IMG/VR virus record: IMGVR_UViG_3300037585_004733
Span: 1-56,444 of that record
Direction: 5' to 3' (one strand)
From: a virus
Length of the DNA: 56,444 nucleotides
The first letter of the stretch is position 1. Every line of letters starts with the position of its first letter. This document shows, piece after piece, positions 9,435-19,600 of the stretch. The notes below the pieces were generated by a model that did no database searches, was not told the DNA's origin, and worked only from the letters and a program-made list of their open reading frames with translations. The position numbers and the translations under genes were made by a program.

Positions 9435-10136
9435 ATGGTATCAAATGGACAACAAGGACCTCCGGTAACAAAAAGACAGGCGCAAAGTAATCGAAGAGCA
9501 ATTAAGCGTAAAAACTTAAGAGATGTAAGGCAATATGGTTACCAAAGCGGTGAACAAGCTCAGAAAGCTGGCACTAATTCTATGGTGGGTAGAATACTAG
9601 GATCTGGAGGAGGTATGGCTGCCTTATGGGCGTTATCAGCATTCGTGCCTGCAATTGGTATTCCTGTAATGTATGCGTTAGCTGCTGGTGCCGGAAGTTA
9701 TTATGGATCTAAAAAAGGTGAAAAGAATGTTGGCGGGTATGATATAGATCCTCTTGAAGGAAATTTATTCTACAAAGATGAAGAAGAAGATATTATAAAT
9801 GACATGAATCTCCTGCAAAATAAAGCTGATACAGCGAGAGTTAAAAATGCCGGTATTGATGCCCTTACTGCATACTTATCTGTTGGTGGTAATCTTCCTG
9901 GATTAAAAGGAGCTAATAAGCCAATCAGTCCATCAGCTGCAAGTGCAGTTGGCCCGGTTGGACCGATGCCAGCTATTACTAAGCCAGGATTTATGGATAT
10001 GGTTAAAACTGTAGGAGCTAATCTTGGTGAAAAAGCTACAGCTCCTAGTTTAGGCAATTTACTTGAATCTGGTAAAACATTAAGTGCAATCCAAGCTCCA
10101 TTTAGTATTTATAATTATACTAAGAATGATAAATAA
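9435..10136 (+). CDS. Predicted internal virion protein with glycine-zipper membrane segment
   Basis: A 233-aa product with a basic N-terminus (KRQAQSNRRAIKRKNLRDVRQ). A long hydrophobic Gly/Ala-rich hairpin follows at residues about 52-95 (GRILGSGGGMAALWALSAFVPAIG, then MYALAAGAGSYYGSKKG), and then an acidic patch (KDEEEDIIND). Basic head plus glycine-zipper membrane segment is common in ejection proteins of short-tailed phages, which insert into the host envelope during DNA delivery. It opens a run of six genes of growing size (9435-24829) with no recognisable enzymes except the polymerase-like one. Ejection role is inferred. Confidence 0.6.
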   Translation: MVSNGQQGPPVTKRQAQSNRRAIKRKNLRDVRQYGYQSGEQAQKAGTNSMVGRILGSGGGMAALWALSAFVPAIGIPVMYALAAGAGSYYGSKKGEKNVGGYDIDPLEGNLFYKDEEEDIINDMNLLQNKADTARVKNAGIDALTAYLSVGGNLPGLKGANKPISPSAASAVGPVGPMPAITKPGFMDMVKTVGANLGEKATAPSLGNLLESGKTLSAIQAPFSIYNYTKNDK

Positions 10137-10634
10137 ATGAATACTTTATTTTCTTCCTATGTAAGTGGCGGTGGTTATGGAGGTTATTCTGGATTTAGTT
10201 CCGGTCAATTTGATGCAGACTATGCTGATGAGGAACTTGGAAATATATGGGAAGACTTTTTAGGCTTAGATTGGGGGGATGAAGATCCTCTCGCAATTGG
10301 CATGAGCTATGAAGGTTCAGAATTTATAGATAGTGAGCGGGATGCACGTAATCAATTAACTGATTTATATTCAGGCTTTCAAGCAGATACATTTGGAGCC
10401 AGAAAGAAGGCGGCAGAGCAAACAAAGAAATTTGATATAACATCTGGGAGAACTGGATTAATTTCCGGTAAAAGATTATCTGGACGAGAAGAGATATTAA
10501 CTGATTCTGCGGAGGAGCAACAAAGTTTATTCTCTAACTATCTCTCTAGTCGTACTGGCTTAGCCGGAACTATAGACGACGCAAGAAAAGACTGGGTTGA
10601 TTGGCTAGAATCACAAGAACCAGGGGAGGGATAA
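10137..10634 (+). CDS. Predicted minor virion protein
   Basis: A 165-aa acidic product with a Gly/Tyr/Ser-rich start (SSYVSGGGYGGYSGFSSGQ) and a charged helical second half. Residues about 100-125 carry KKFDITSGRTGLISGKRLSGREE. A related block, INIGRSNLMSGTHLDSLKSL, occurs in the next protein, which points to shared ancestry or a shared binding partner. It is packed tightly between the glycine-zipper protein and that paralogue. Function is unknown; a structural role is inferred from context. Confidence 0.55.
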   Translation: MNTLFSSYVSGGGYGGYSGFSSGQFDADYADEELGNIWEDFLGLDWGDEDPLAIGMSYEGSEFIDSERDARNQLTDLYSGFQADTFGARKKAAEQTKKFDITSGRTGLISGKRLSGREEILTDSAEEQQSLFSNYLSSRTGLAGTIDDARKDWVDWLESQEPGEG

Positions 10635-11483
10635 ATGGCCGGTAGAAGCTTAGGAGATATTTATACGCAAAGCAGTTTTAAAGGAACTAGTTCTGGGGGT
10701 TTATCTATAGAAGATTTAGATGAGCTTTTTACAAAAGAAAGCGGAGGTTCAACAAGTGGTATTTCACCATGGGAGCTGAATTATCAAGATATAAATGCTT
10801 TCTATTATGATGGTCCTAGTGACGTGGCCACTGATCCTAATAGTCCCTTTATAACAGATGAATCTGGTAACTGGACCTATTCCCCAGATAATACTGATAT
10901 AGGGAAAGAGGATTTATATTGGAAGTATGATCAAAAGAAAGAATTTGATATAGAGAATATGTATGACAGGAAGATGAGTTCTCTTTCGGGAACTATCGAC
11001 AAAATGTTTAGAGAGAATAAGCAGAATAAACTCGCAACATCCATTAATATTGGAAGATCTAATCTTATGTCAGGGACACATTTAGACAGTTTAAAATCTC
11101 TATCAGAAGATGCAAATATGAAGCTTATTAAAACTAAAGCAGATATAAATATTGATGCTATTAAAACAGATATGAAGGTTAAAAACCTGCGGAAGGAATA
11201 CGAGTCTGGGATATTAGATGTTACTGATGATATTGGTGCTACGGCTGATATAGAAGCAGGGAGCTTAGGTTGGATTATTGATGAAAATGTAGTTAGTCAA
11301 TATGGCTTAACAACTGGCAATGTAGGTGATGTAATTACAATAAACGGCATAAAGTATACATATAAAAACTATAATACAGTATGGAAGTGGAGAGGGAAAA
11401 CAAGGTCTTATGGCTGGGTTCAGGAAGGTGCTGGTCCAGATCAAGGCAATAATGCCGGTAGCGATAACTGGGATAGTATTTAA
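10635..11483 (+). CDS. Predicted minor virion protein, partly paralogous to 10137-10634
   Basis: A 282-aa product. The first 100 residues are Gly/Ser/Asp-rich and likely extended. Residues about 105-190 are a charged helical section that includes the GRSNLMSG block shared with the previous protein. The C-terminal about 80 residues form a beta-rich unit ending with Trp- and Gly-rich sequence (YNTVWKWRGKTRSYGWVQEGAGP). It follows its neighbour without a gap and precedes the 591-aa helical protein after a clear AAGGAG site. No enzyme motif was seen. Confidence 0.55.
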   Translation: MAGRSLGDIYTQSSFKGTSSGGLSIEDLDELFTKESGGSTSGISPWELNYQDINAFYYDGPSDVATDPNSPFITDESGNWTYSPDNTDIGKEDLYWKYDQKKEFDIENMYDRKMSSLSGTIDKMFRENKQNKLATSINIGRSNLMSGTHLDSLKSLSEDANMKLIKTKADINIDAIKTDMKVKNLRKEYESGILDVTDDIGATADIEAGSLGWIIDENVVSQYGLTTGNVGDVITINGIKYTYKNYNTVWKWRGKTRSYGWVQEGAGPDQGNNAGSDNWDSI

Positions 11484-11499
11484 AATTTAAGGAGATTTA

Positions 11500-13275
11500 A
11501 TGGCAAGAACCCCCGCACAAGAATTTATGAGAGGTATAAATGCGGAGTCATCTGATTTAGATGATCAGCTAGCTAGTACAGTAGGTGGTATTATGAATCA
11601 ACTGCCTTCCTTGTTAATGAACTATAGCTTGAAAGAAGATGCATTAGCAAAATCTATTGCTACAAAGTCTGCTGAAAATATACTATTAAAGTCTAGCAAG
11701 TTCACTGATAGCAAGCAATACGAAGATAGCATTTCCTATGTTGAGAATTTATTTGCAGAGCATGGTGATGATCTTACTATGACTGCAGTTAGAAATAATG
11801 CATTAGAAGCTTTAAATGAAAATATGTTTAACTTTAATGAAAATGAAAGTGCTACTATTAAGCTTAATTCTTTATTAAGTGATGAGCGTACAGCAAGAAC
11901 TGCATTAGATACTGATGCATATAGAGAAGTTATTAATGACTTTACTTCAATTTTTAATGCTAAGAAAAATTTTCTATCAAAGCAGGCTATTAATAGTTAC
12001 AGTGAAAAACAAGATGATATGTTGAGCTGGTTAGATCATGCTATTTTAACTATGAGTTGGGATGATGATCTAGAATCTCCAGGCCTACAAACTGCAGATA
12101 AAAATATTGAAATGTCTGGGCATGCATTAAAGTTAAATGACTTGAAGGCTGCATTTAAATACCTAGGAGAGGCAGGTAAAGGTATAGCTGCTGGGTCTGA
12201 ACATGCTGCTTATGCTGCTGCAGTACCACAATTAATAACAATAGGTAAGCAACATAATGCATCTGTAGATAAACTTACAAATCAAAAGTATGCTAAATGG
12301 GTATATAAATTCCCCATTCCTAGTCAGGCAAATGCATCTGATTCTAAGGCAATGAAAATGATGGGGCAACAAGTTGAAGTTCAATTGAGTAATATCCTTA
12401 AAGACACTACTGTTAAAGAATTAAAAGATGATGAAGGGATTCCTCTTGCTTCTGATAGCAACAAAAGCATATTAGGGATTATTCAATATCTAGAAGACCA
12501 AGGCGTATGGATGGACATGAATGCCGCAGTTCCTATGCTAGATCAAGTCTTAAACTTTAAGGGAACGGGCAAAGACGTAGAAAGACATGAAGCTATTAAC
12601 TTTTATTTTGGATTGCAAATGTATGATCAGTATTATCAAACTGGAGCGATAGCTAATATGGCAGCGGCTAACGCAGGGCAAAGCTTTGCAGGAGACTTAC
12701 AGGAGTTTGCTACGACAGCCGCTACTGTTAGCGATAGTGTAAATACTAATTTTAATGAAATTGAAGATGTTAGTAATCTTGTTCCTGTTGGGAATGATGA
12801 GTTTGGAACTCCTATATATCAACGTAGAGATACATGGGATATGGACCAGATTGATAAGGTAAATCAAAATAAAGCAGTACAAGATTCTTTGAAACAACAA
12901 CATTTAGATGCTTTGGTTGCATTAGATAGTCTAGCCTCTACATCTACACCTACTACCATTCCTATTGATCCTGGTAATGTAGGATTTGATCGAAGACAAG
13001 CACATCAATCAGCAGAAGGACTACTTGGGCTTGATACCGATAGCTACAGAGAGGATTTAGTACTTGACTCAACTGGGAAAACACTAGGTGCAAATATTAT
13101 TGAAAGATTGCAAGCTCGAACAGGAGATACATTAAGTGATATTCTCGTAAATCAATCACTCGATGATAATGAAACTAGCATGATAATTGAAGAATTATTT
13201 AATAATAGCATGAAGTATTTTGGACAAGAGTTTGAATCAATTGAGGCGATGCTAGCAGAAATTATGAATCAATAG
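11500..13275 (+). CDS. Predicted internal virion protein, helical (591 aa)
   Basis: A 591-aa product that is largely alpha-helical by composition (runs rich in Ala, Leu, Glu, Lys), without signal peptide or membrane segment and with no recognised motif. The start MARTPAQEFMRGINAESSD has a strong AAGGAG site. It lies between smaller virion proteins and three giant ones, an arrangement seen in short-tailed phages for ejected internal core proteins. Assignment rests on context and composition only. Confidence 0.55.
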   Translation: MARTPAQEFMRGINAESSDLDDQLASTVGGIMNQLPSLLMNYSLKEDALAKSIATKSAENILLKSSKFTDSKQYEDSISYVENLFAEHGDDLTMTAVRNNALEALNENMFNFNENESATIKLNSLLSDERTARTALDTDAYREVINDFTSIFNAKKNFLSKQAINSYSEKQDDMLSWLDHAILTMSWDDDLESPGLQTADKNIEMSGHALKLNDLKAAFKYLGEAGKGIAAGSEHAAYAAAVPQLITIGKQHNASVDKLTNQKYAKWVYKFPIPSQANASDSKAMKMMGQQVEVQLSNILKDTTVKELKDDEGIPLASDSNKSILGIIQYLEDQGVWMDMNAAVPMLDQVLNFKGTGKDVERHEAINFYFGLQMYDQYYQTGAIANMAAANAGQSFAGDLQEFATTAATVSDSVNTNFNEIEDVSNLVPVGNDEFGTPIYQRRDTWDMDQIDKVNQNKAVQDSLKQQHLDALVALDSLASTSTPTTIPIDPGNVGFDRRQAHQSAEGLLGLDTDSYREDLVLDSTGKTLGANIIERLQARTGDTLSDILVNQSLDDNETSMIIEELFNNSMKYFGQEFESIEAMLAEIMNQ

Positions 13276-13284
13276 GAGAGAGAA

Positions 13285-16200
13285 TTGATACCGGGCATTC
13301 AAGCACATAATCCTAATACGTTAAATGATAGCACTTCTAAGCGAACTGTAGCTGAATTTGATACATGGTTTCGTAATAAATATGGCGATACTATATTACC
13401 TGGATTAACAGGTAGTGAGTTAGCTTATTATGCTGACAGAGAGATGTATAGCAACCAATTACTTCCGATGCTACATGACTTTAATATGGGTGGCAATTCT
13501 AACTCCAAACCAAAAATCTCAACGTCTCTAGTTAAAGAGGATGCGGGTTTTATTAACGGCTCAAAGTATACCCAAGATGATTGGAGATCTGATCCGGAAG
13601 AAGTAAAGCAACATAAGCAAGATATATTAGATGAGTCTTGGACTCAAGCAATATGGGATGAAGCTATTAGACCATTATTTAATCTCATTCCAGGGCATGC
13701 TGATCAACCAGAAGGCACAGCAAACCCAGTGCATGTATATGGTCATAAGTTTAGAGAGATGATTAATTTCGCTCCTGAATTTGGGATAGCTGAACTTGCT
13801 AATATACTTGATGTAGGGGCTCATATGCAGGGTATGCAGGGTATGGCTGAAGGATATACAAAGGCCTTGGGTGGAGGTATTCCAGGAGCATATACCCCCG
13901 GAATAATGCCACAAGGGGCAGAACAGGCATTAACTCAGGGAGCTGAATATGATCCCGAGAATGACCCTTATAACGACTTAAAAGAATTAGTCCAGGATAA
14001 TGATAAGCTAAACGAAACATTATATATGCTTAGGCATAAAGCTTATGAGTGGTATAATGATTCAGAGGCTGAACGTAAAGCACGTGAAGCTAGAGATCCA
14101 GCCATACAAGCATATAATAAATGGGTAGAGAGTGAGCCTGCTACTGCTAAAAACTTCTGGCATCCACATATGATTACTCGTGGATTTACTGAGGTTGCCC
14201 CTAGCGTTACGCTAGCTGTATTACCAGGAGTTGCATTAAGAGTAGGTGCAGGCTTAGTAGGTAGGCAAGCAGCTGGAATGCAAGTTGCAGGTATGATACA
14301 GGGAGGCAAAATTGGAACAGCAATGGAGACTATTGGTGGAGCTACTTATTCTGTAACTAATGCAATGTCTACACTTTCTGGCTATATGTCTATTCCTATG
14401 ATTATGGCGATGGAAGGTGGTTCAGAGTTCCAAGAGTCCATGTATTACCTTACAAAAGATCCTGAAGGACCACAACTCCCTCCACAAAAAGCAGTGCCTA
14501 TTGCTGGTACTGTTTCTACAGCATATTCTTTTATGTCTGGGTCTGCAGAAAAATTTCAGTTGGGAATTTTTGCTAAGTATCTTGGCATGGAAAAACAAGC
14601 TAAAAAATCATTTCTTACTGCTCTTTCCAGAAGACTTTTTATGAACTCTGAAAAATATGGTGGATGGGAGAAGTTCTTGCAAAAGGCTGGTACAGGTGGG
14701 CAATTACTTACTGATAATTTTATTGAAGCTGGTGTTGAATCTACGCAAACTGTTATGCAATTAATTACTAATGAGGCATTAAGAAATGGGATTGCTCAAC
14801 ATCCTGATAGAGCTTTAGAATTACTTGCCAAGCAAGTATGGGAAACTAATTACAGAGAGATGTATTTTGAAAATCCTGAAGTAACTCAAACATTCTGGCA
14901 ATCGTTTGCAGGTATGGCTCCTATGACTGTAGGCTCTCATTATGCCGGTAAATCTTTGTCTAATGATGAGATGTTTAAGGATCTACTTATGGATGGCCAT
15001 AAGATATCGGTAGAGCAAAAAGGCAATAACGTCAAGGTATTAGTAAACGAAGAGGTAATTACTGACTTAGACTTTGATAGCCCAGGACAAGCACAAGGAT
15101 TTAAAAAAGATTTAGATCAAGGGCTTAATGATAATGCTCCACAGTTTTCGCAACCATTTAAAGATTTTAATATTCAAGATATAGAAACTCCAGAGCAAAT
15201 GGCTCATGCACTTTCTGTTACCTTATGGAAAGGTAAGCATAGTGAGGATGGCAAAGCTCATTCCCAAGCTGGTAAGCCTATGATTAGTTATTGGCATTCA
15301 TTGCGTAGAGGCAATATGCCAGATACTACCCCAAGAGAAAATGATTCTCCGGAAGAAGCTGCTCGTAAGATTACTCAAGGGGTATTAATACAAGCTAAAT
15401 CTAATCCTGCAAACGTTAGGCAATGGCTGGCAAAGCTTATCCAAGGTATAGGTAGGATTGATAAAAAGAGAGCTGCAAATCTTATTAATAATCTTGAGAT
15501 ACCAGAATCTTTAAAAATAGAAATTGCTCAAGATATTGCTAGTCATAGTAAGGGAGAAAAGAAGGCACGTATTGGTGGAGAGGGCGATGGAACAAAAAGT
15601 TCTACTGAAATCTTAGATGATGTTCCTGATCAAGCATATATTGACGACTTAGCTGATCCTGATTCCAATGCATTAGATTCTGATGTAGATGTAGCATTAA
15701 GAGAAGCTGGCTTTGAATTTACCCTTGGAGAAGCTAATAGTTCTAGACAAGATTATAATACTGATGTTCTAAATGAACCTGAAATGGATGATCCTGATTT
15801 TGCTCAAAAGAATAGTGAGGAAAAACAATTCGAGCGAGATGTAAGAAATGCTCAATCTAACCTAGCAGCTCAAATTACTGCCATGAATTTGGACGTTAAT
15901 ACTTTAAAGGATGAGAAATTAGCACAAGCATTAATGCGTATGGTTGCTATTGGCTTGGATTCACAGACTGTATTATCAGCGCTTTCAGGTCGTAAGGCTG
16001 ATCCTTCTAAAGGAATAGAAGCTAAGGCTAAGTTAAGTAATACTAAACTAAATAAGCTTCAAAAGTCTTTAGGTCTAGGGTTTTCCAAGCAAGATATTTC
16101 TACTAATAGACCTAAGGTTGAGAATGCAGTTGTTGCTGAAATTGAAAAGCAAGCAGCCAAAGGCATTGTAGAGCCAGTAGTAGAAGATACTCCAGCTCCA

Positions 16201-16698
16201 GTTGTTGATTCTAAGACCGTAGAAGGCTTTGTAAAGGCCAATAAAAAAGTTCTGGATGAAGTACTTAAGACGAAAAAAGACAGCCTTATAGATGGCTCTA
16301 TTGCTGCAATACTACCCCAAGATGCATCTTACGGTGTAGATGAGGTAAGAGCACAGCTTGGACTAAAAGAGACAGTTCCTCAAGAGTCTCCAGTTGAAGA
16401 GGCGCCTTCGGCTCCAGCAATCCCAGAACAAGATATAGCAGCTATTATGGCTGCACAACAACAAGGTGTAGCAGCTGAGCTAGCAGATGAGTTTGGGGAT
16501 AATTTTGATGTACCGGTAGACGATTCTAATTTAGGAGATGACCTGGAGGATAGTGATCTAGAGGGTTTAAGTCCAGAGGTTCTTAAAAAAATGAATGAAT
16601 TGGATAGTGAAGATTTGACTATTGGCTCAAGTGAGTCTGCATCTGAAATAGCTTCAGGTCTAAATGATAAAGTTCAAGATGAATTGGGAGATTGTTAA
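13285..16698 (+). CDS. Large internal virion protein with membrane-active segment (1137 aa)
   Basis: An 1137-aa product from a TTG start with GGAGAG eight bases upstream. Residues about 300-375 contain several Ala/Gly/Met-rich hydrophobic helices (VTLAVLPGVALRVGAGLVG, MSIPMIMAMEGG). A later block (EAGVESTQTVMQLITNEAL) resembles segments found in giant phage ejection proteins. The last about 200 residues are Asp/Glu/Ser-rich and probably disordered. It may form part of a DNA-ejection channel. The stop overlaps the start of the polymerase-like gene (TAATG), so the two are co-translated and may act together. No lysozyme or peptidase motif was recognised. Confidence 0.6.
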   Translation: MIPGIQAHNPNTLNDSTSKRTVAEFDTWFRNKYGDTILPGLTGSELAYYADREMYSNQLLPMLHDFNMGGNSNSKPKISTSLVKEDAGFINGSKYTQDDWRSDPEEVKQHKQDILDESWTQAIWDEAIRPLFNLIPGHADQPEGTANPVHVYGHKFREMINFAPEFGIAELANILDVGAHMQGMQGMAEGYTKALGGGIPGAYTPGIMPQGAEQALTQGAEYDPENDPYNDLKELVQDNDKLNETLYMLRHKAYEWYNDSEAERKAREARDPAIQAYNKWVESEPATAKNFWHPHMITRGFTEVAPSVTLAVLPGVALRVGAGLVGRQAAGMQVAGMIQGGKIGTAMETIGGATYSVTNAMSTLSGYMSIPMIMAMEGGSEFQESMYYLTKDPEGPQLPPQKAVPIAGTVSTAYSFMSGSAEKFQLGIFAKYLGMEKQAKKSFLTALSRRLFMNSEKYGGWEKFLQKAGTGGQLLTDNFIEAGVESTQTVMQLITNEALRNGIAQHPDRALELLAKQVWETNYREMYFENPEVTQTFWQSFAGMAPMTVGSHYAGKSLSNDEMFKDLLMDGHKISVEQKGNNVKVLVNEEVITDLDFDSPGQAQGFKKDLDQGLNDNAPQFSQPFKDFNIQDIETPEQMAHALSVTLWKGKHSEDGKAHSQAGKPMISYWHSLRRGNMPDTTPRENDSPEEAARKITQGVLIQAKSNPANVRQWLAKLIQGIGRIDKKRAANLINNLEIPESLKIEIAQDIASHSKGEKKARIGGEGDGTKSSTEILDDVPDQAYIDDLADPDSNALDSDVDVALREAGFEFTLGEANSSRQDYNTDVLNEPEMDDPDFAQKNSEEKQFERDVRNAQSNLAAQITAMNLDVNTLKDEKLAQALMRMVAIGLDSQTVLSALSGRKADPSKGIEAKAKLSNTKLNKLQKSLGLGFSKQDISTNRPKVENAVVAEIEKQAAKGIVEPVVEDTPAPVVDSKTVEGFVKANKKVLDEVLKTKKDSLIDGSIAAILPQDASYGVDEVRAQLGLKETVPQESPVEEAPSAPAIPEQDIAAIMAAQQQGVAAELADEFGDNFDVPVDDSNLGDDLEDSDLEGLSPEVLKKMNELDSEDLTIGSSESASEIASGLNDKVQDELGDC

Positions 16699-19600
16699 TG
16701 GCCTGTCCTGTTAATAGAACGGAAATGATTAGAAGAATGTATGATTATGTTGCGCAATATTTAGGCGACACTAGATTTACTTTAGGTGATGCCAATACAG
16801 GCCCAGCAATATCATTGCAATATTTACGAGAAAGATTTAAGGCAAAGAATCCTGGATTAGTTGATTATCTAGATGAGGCAATTGCACAACATTTAAATAA
16901 TGAAGATCTAGTGGTATTATACCAAAGCACTAAACAGCCATTAAGTAAGGCTCCTCAAACTGTTATTAAGTATCCTTTAAATCCCATTGTGGATGATTAT
17001 TTAGGGTATAAAGCTGCCGATCAAACTGATTACGACAATGAAGATAATGGTCCTGCTAAAAACTCTCATATAGGTGATGGTCCAGGTTCTCATTTAATGG
17101 TTAATGATACTACCGGTACTAGTAAATATGATACATTATGGTTCTCTGCCTTAGGGTTAAGGCTTGACAAGCATGAACTTGCAGCACCATATAATGCTGT
17201 AAGACAAGCAGTAATCTTTGAAGAATTTTATGAATGGGTAAAATCTCAATACTCAGGGCAAGTTGATCCTTCTGATAAATTGCAAATGAATAAGCTAAGA
17301 ATGTTTTATCTTGTTAATAGACCTATGAATAGAATGGAAGTGTCTAGAAGGCAAGCTCTAATGTATGTCAATCGATTATTATTTGATAAGGGATATAAAG
17401 AGCAGGGTGATATTGATTATAAAGGACTCTACTGGAAACATAGCTTTAAAGATAAAAATGGGAGAGTAGTTAATCTTAAAACACAACGCCTTGAGCCAGA
17501 ATATGTTCCCACTAATTTTATAGATGGATTGCATACGAATGTAAGAGGTCGCTCTATGGGAGATATGACTGTATATTTTGCATTAGATAATATGATGAAT
17601 CTAATCCCAAAGCAAGATGGAGGATGGTTTGCAACTGATACTTCTAATGAGATGAGTTATTCAGAATTTGTAAACCTTGAGACAGCATTGTCTGAACAAA
17701 ATATGACATTTGTTGGAATGTCTGCTGGCGATAAAGGGAACATGCTTGTTTCCTATATTCTTCCTGAACATCTTGAAGATATTGCCCCTAAAAAAGATAT
17801 TGTTCAATATTTTTGGAAAAAAGAAGTTGATATAAGGCTAATCAATAGTTTAGATGATTTTGATGGAAGCTTTGATGAGTGGTATAGTAACTACCTATCT
17901 ATGTTCGAGTCTACAGACCCAGCTATTAAACTAAATCATACTCAAAAGCAGAATTTTGTAAAAATGACCAAGCTATTAGATAAGTTTATGGTAGCAAGAT
18001 TTGCTAAGCTCATGAAGAAAGAATTAAAGCAGCATTATAATAAAGCTGATGCTGCAAAGCATTTGAATGGGTTTCTTCAAAGTGCACTTGAAATACCCCG
18101 CATGAACAAGACTAGAGCAATACCTATGCATAAATGGCTTGCAGGTATTTTAGCAGGACATGAATGGTATAAAGGTGTACGTGGTAATTCTTATTTAGAT
18201 TATAAATCATTACATACATTTCATAGAATGAAAATACCGGTAACAAAAGGAATGATACTCGAAGAGATGAGTGATACTCGTCACCTTGTATTTGACCACG
18301 AAAATGTAGATATTTATGTAAATGATAAAAAGATAGAGCATTATACTGAAGTTGCAGGTTTATTAGGCGTAAAGAATATATCTGATGGGTGGAGTATGGT
18401 TTCTACTGACTTTTTAGATAGAACAGCTGATAATGCTGGTAATACAGCTGTCTTAGAAAATGATCATGGTACTCGTGAAGTTAAGAGTGTTGTAATGTAT
18501 TTATCTAAGGATGGTAAAAATTATGTTGAGCTTAAGCATTCAGAGCAACAAGCTATTGGTGAGGTAAAAATTACCCAAAAGGGAGATAAGAATGCGTTAA
18601 TAGCACAAACAATTAGTACAGATAATGGTATATTAATGTATGATGGTGATGGCAATACTATTGATATGATTTCTGATCTTGATGTTGCCAAAACTACTAC
18701 CGGAACATTCAGGAGAAAAATTGCTTCAGATAATTTTGCTAAGTTTAATTTGCCTACAGAATCTAGAAGAGTAGTCATACTTCCAAGGCCGTCATCTAAT
18801 CACTCTGTGTATGGGCCAGTACAAGTTCTTAATGCATTAAACTTTAAACCTGGAACTCTTTCTGATTTAGAAACTCAAGAATTAAATGATTTTATAGAAG
18901 CTTTTGATGCTATGATGCATGAGAATAGTGATGTTTGGACATCTACTATGTTAGGTGCGGTTGATGATCCTGATGCTATGCGTAGAATCGTTGGCTATAT
19001 GTATTCAGATAAAGCAGAAGCAAAGGATAATATTCGCAATAAAATGAATGCTACTGACGGCATTGGAATACATCATCCGGATAATATTACGGGATATATT
19101 GCTATGCTAAGCAATAACTTCCTTATAAAAGGAGCACTTCAAGCTCGAACATTTGTTCAAAAATTGCTTGGAAGTGGAGCTACTAAGAATGAAATGGTGG
19201 GTTCTGATTATGTGATGAAGCCAGACCTTGAAGGACGTATTCCATTAGATGAGAATGGAAACCCTATTGGAGTTATATTATCTGCTGGGAATAGAGGCAT
19301 TTTTAATAAAGCAGTAAAAATGATGATAGATGCTAAAGGCGTTGAATCTATTTTATCAGAATTACAGGATAATGAGCTTGTTAATTCAAGTATGTATAAT
19401 CAGATTGTATCTGGGTCAAAAGAGGAAAAGTTAAAGCTTATCTCTAGAGTATATAATAAAAATGTAAGCTTGGTAAATGAATTTCTAAATGATGAAGCCT
19501 TTGATGATATGCATGTACTTACATATCGATCTCCGATTTTAAGTTCTGTATCTGTTGCAGCTAGAAAGATATTAGAATTTACACAAGATGATGGGAATGC

